This document shows positions 17,235 through 19,067 of a DNA stretch of 19,067 nucleotides, piece after piece. Below the pieces are notes generated by a model. That model searched no databases. It was not told the origin of the DNA and was given only the letters and a program-made list of their open reading frames with translations. The translations under genes and the position numbers were made by a program. The stretch covers positions 1 to 19,067 of the forward strand of contig JADJMA010000051.1 in the NCBI GenBank assembly GCA_016709845.1, written 5' to 3'. The DNA comes from Flammeovirgaceae bacterium. GTDB taxonomy: Bacteria; Bacteroidota; Bacteroidia; Cytophagales; Cyclobacteriaceae. Every line of letters begins with the position of its first letter. Positions within the stretch are counted from its first letter, which is position 1.

Positions 17235-18263
17235 ATGTTTCGGAATTAACTTTAAAATTCGATTCCATTACCTATGTGATCCATAGCGTGAATGGAAAGA
17301 CCAAGCACGAAGGAAAAGCATTGTCGTTTTTCTATTTCTCACCAACCTCTACCATTGTGGCGGTGCCACGGGGGAGCCGTGATATCCAGTTTATCTTCAA
17401 CGAAACTACGCGTGACTTCCAAACGATTACCATCCAAGGACAGATCACCTATGTAGTTGATAACTTAAAAGCATTGGCTATGCTTTTTGATTTTACGTTA
17501 AATGATTCCAGCACCAACCAGTTGGAAAATTTTGAAGCTAAATCAAACGATTAAATAACGAAGCACAAACTGCTACCTCATCATTCATCCAAAGCCTTAC
17601 GTTAAAGGATGCATTACGAAGTGCCAGAGCCATCAGTGATCAAATATCCAATGGGCTAAAATCTTCACAAGCAATTGAAATGTTGGGGGTAGCGATTGTC
17701 AGTATCGATGTCTTGTCTGTTCGTCCAACACCCGAAATGGCAAAGGCATTAGAGACTGAAACCAAAGAGGCACTTCAAAAGATGCCGACTTGGCCATTTA
17801 CAGTCGTAGGAACTTTGCTGTGGAGCAGGAACGAAACATCCGCGAAAGCGAGCTTAACACGGAGATTGCAGTACAGGAAAAACAAAGCAGATCAACGAAA
17901 AGCAATGGGAGATTAAAATGATTGATTCTGATAAATCCGTAAACTCCGAGAAATGAAAATGGATGCTGATCTTACCATTGAAGAGCAGAAGACTAAACTC
18001 ACTGAATTGCAAGCTGCCAACGACAAAAAGCTTGCAGATGCGAAAAGCTACATGCTTGAAAAAACATTGCAGCCATACAAAAACCTCGATTGGAAAAACT
18101 CTGATGGCCATACACAACCCGGCAACCTTACTGCCATGGACCATATTGGTTTTGCCTTTCGGAATTGGCCGAGAATTCAAGTAAGATCGGTACGCTAAAT
18201 ATTACTCCAGATTTATTGGAGGTGTTATTCGAAATCAAAAAAACAAATAGTTATGGCTTTTGA
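17235..18263 (+). CDS. SPFH/Band-7 domain protein
   Basis: ATG 17235, read across a shift in the first codons as MFGINF-KFDSITYVIHSVNGK. The Band-7 region follows: LSFFYFSPTSTIVAVPRGSR, DFQTITIQGQITYVVDNLKA, then LRSARAISDQISNGLKSSQA, VSIDVLSVRPTPEMAKALET, ETKEALQK. A long charged coiled coil comes next (VEQERNIRESELNTEIAVQE, then MDADLTIEEQKTKLTELQAA), and the C-terminal block is HIGFAFRELAENSSKIGTLN, ITPDLLEVLFEI. This matches soluble SPFH proteins of about 340 residues that lack a membrane anchor; they oligomerise as scaffolds. Frameshifts lie near 17550, 17790, 17830, 17935 and 18165. Its stop (about 18261-18263) overlaps the start of the next gene, which indicates translational coupling. 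Confidence 0.85.
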
Positions 18264-19067
18264 AAATGCAATTGTTGTCACTAATAAAACCCGGCTTGAG
18301 CAATTGATCGAGCGGTTCAACACAAAATCACAAGCGCGATTTTATATTGAGCATGCCTTGGGCGATTTTGAAGAGTATGAATTGGAGCACGAAGCTTTTC
18401 AACGCTCACTGGACACGGTGTTAAAGGCTACAAGTCGTCATTCCAAAATGAAATTGATTGATCGGAAATATTTATCCAACTTCATTTTGTGATCATGATA
18501 TTGTAGTAGCCCCCTGGTCAGGATGGACTTGTGGCCAACACGGCCAAGTACATCAAGGCTTGCCGCTCATGGGCGTCAATCGGATCCCATCCGCAATGAT
18601 GGGATTCTATTCCCTTTACAAAAGACAGCTTTGAAAGCGCATACATAAAAGTGTTGGAGAATAATTTTTCCTCTACTCATGTAACCATGGCGCAGGCGGT
18701 AACGAATGAAGGACAGTCGTTGGTGGCGTTCAATGATTTATTTATTGGTCCTGCATCGCATACATCTGCTCGCCATAAAATAAGTTTTGATTCACAAACT
18801 GAAACCAGAGTTCAAGTGGATTGATTGTTTCAACAGGTGCTGGTTCAACAGGATGGTTGAGTTCAGTGATCAATATGTCGAATGGAATTAATGCCTCCCT
18901 CATACCTTCCTTTGAACGATTGGATTTAAAATGAAATGGAACGAGGACCGGCTCGCGTTCGTGGTCAGGAACCGTTCCTGAGCAAGCACTCGCAGATCAA
19001 TTTAACAACTGGGTTTATAAATTCGCAGCACACCCTTCAACTCGAATCGCAAATGCCTTCGAATGGA
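18253..19067 (+). CDS. NAD-kinase-like protein (3' end outside window)
   Basis: ATG 18253: MAFENAIVVTNKTRLEQLIE, RFNTKSQARFYIEHALGDFE. Across shifts at about 18470 and 18510 it continues FCDHDIVVA..GQDGLVANTAKYIK, PLMGVNPDP.RNDGILFPFT, then LVAFNDLFIGPASHTSARHK, SSGLIVSTGAGSTGWLSSVI. GQDG replaces the GGDG motif of NAD kinases, and STGAGSTGW matches their GSTAY-type loop, so the fold is that of the NAD kinase/diacylglycerol kinase superfamily. Annotations such as 'sugar kinase' exist for this subgroup; whether it phosphorylates NAD is not proven by sequence. The gene runs past base 19067 with further shifts near 18960. Coupled to the SPFH gene, it supports an NAD(P)-related role for the operon. 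Confidence 0.78.

Noticed and set aside
1..19067. CRISPR arrays, tRNA or rRNA genes
   Set aside because: No regularly spaced repeats were seen; the only short direct repeat has two copies 2 kb apart. No cloverleaf or rRNA-like sequence was recognised.

Overview
The window looks like an accessory region of a Bacteroidota chromosome, probably Cytophagales or Chitinophagales. The reasons are two large secreted RHS-type proteins, one with the DUF6443 arrangement typical of that phylum; a perfect Bacteroidota promoter (TTTG, 21 nt, TAnnTTTG) at 16737-16769; no clear Shine-Dalgarno sites; and moderate to low GC. Almost every gene longer than a few hundred bases is split between frames. Several breaks lie in short homopolymers and the correct residues resume at once in a neighbouring frame. 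I therefore read most breaks as residual indel errors of a draft (long-read-like) assembly and annotate whole genes across them. Only larger deletions, truncations and in-frame stops are called damage.

Region 1 (1-9069, minus strand) is a surface-protein locus. It holds a coiled-coil protein with a beta-barrel-like C-terminus (9069 to 7632), a strong bidirectional terminator at 7409-7448, a SpvB/RHS-like secreted protein of about 1260 residues (7140 to 3356), and 42 bp later a second secreted RHS protein (3313 to beyond base 1). The second protein carries two SprB/PKD-like repeats, an Ig-like domain, DUF6443 and YD repeats.

Region 2 (9185-16093) is a graveyard of small defence or toxin-antitoxin modules. 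A divergent pair, a calcineurin-like metallophosphoesterase on minus and a Xre/DUF2384 antitoxin-like gene on plus, occurs twice: as a decayed remnant (9185-9896) and as a nearly intact copy (14817-16093). A third Xre copy is cut off at a hairpin (11915-12118) and a fourth, diverged and short, lies at 14167-14532. No RES toxin is visible beside any of them. An IS3-family element (about 10044-11478) and an AbiE-like pair (DUF6922 fused to AbiEii nucleotidyltransferase, 12432-13314) are interspersed. A 32-bp direct repeat (11574-11605 and 13606-13637, 31/32 identical) brackets the AbiE-like segment and coincides with the broken end of a PD40 beta-propeller lipoprotein gene.

Region 3 (16241-19067, plus strand) is an NAD-metabolism-like cluster: a NrtR-type Nudix regulator that has lost most of its Nudix domain, a HAD-like hydrolase, an SPFH/Band-7 protein and an NAD-kinase-like protein running off the window. 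A perfect 17-bp palindrome overlaps the -7 box of the promoter before the HAD gene, which suggests repression by the neighbouring NrtR-like protein.
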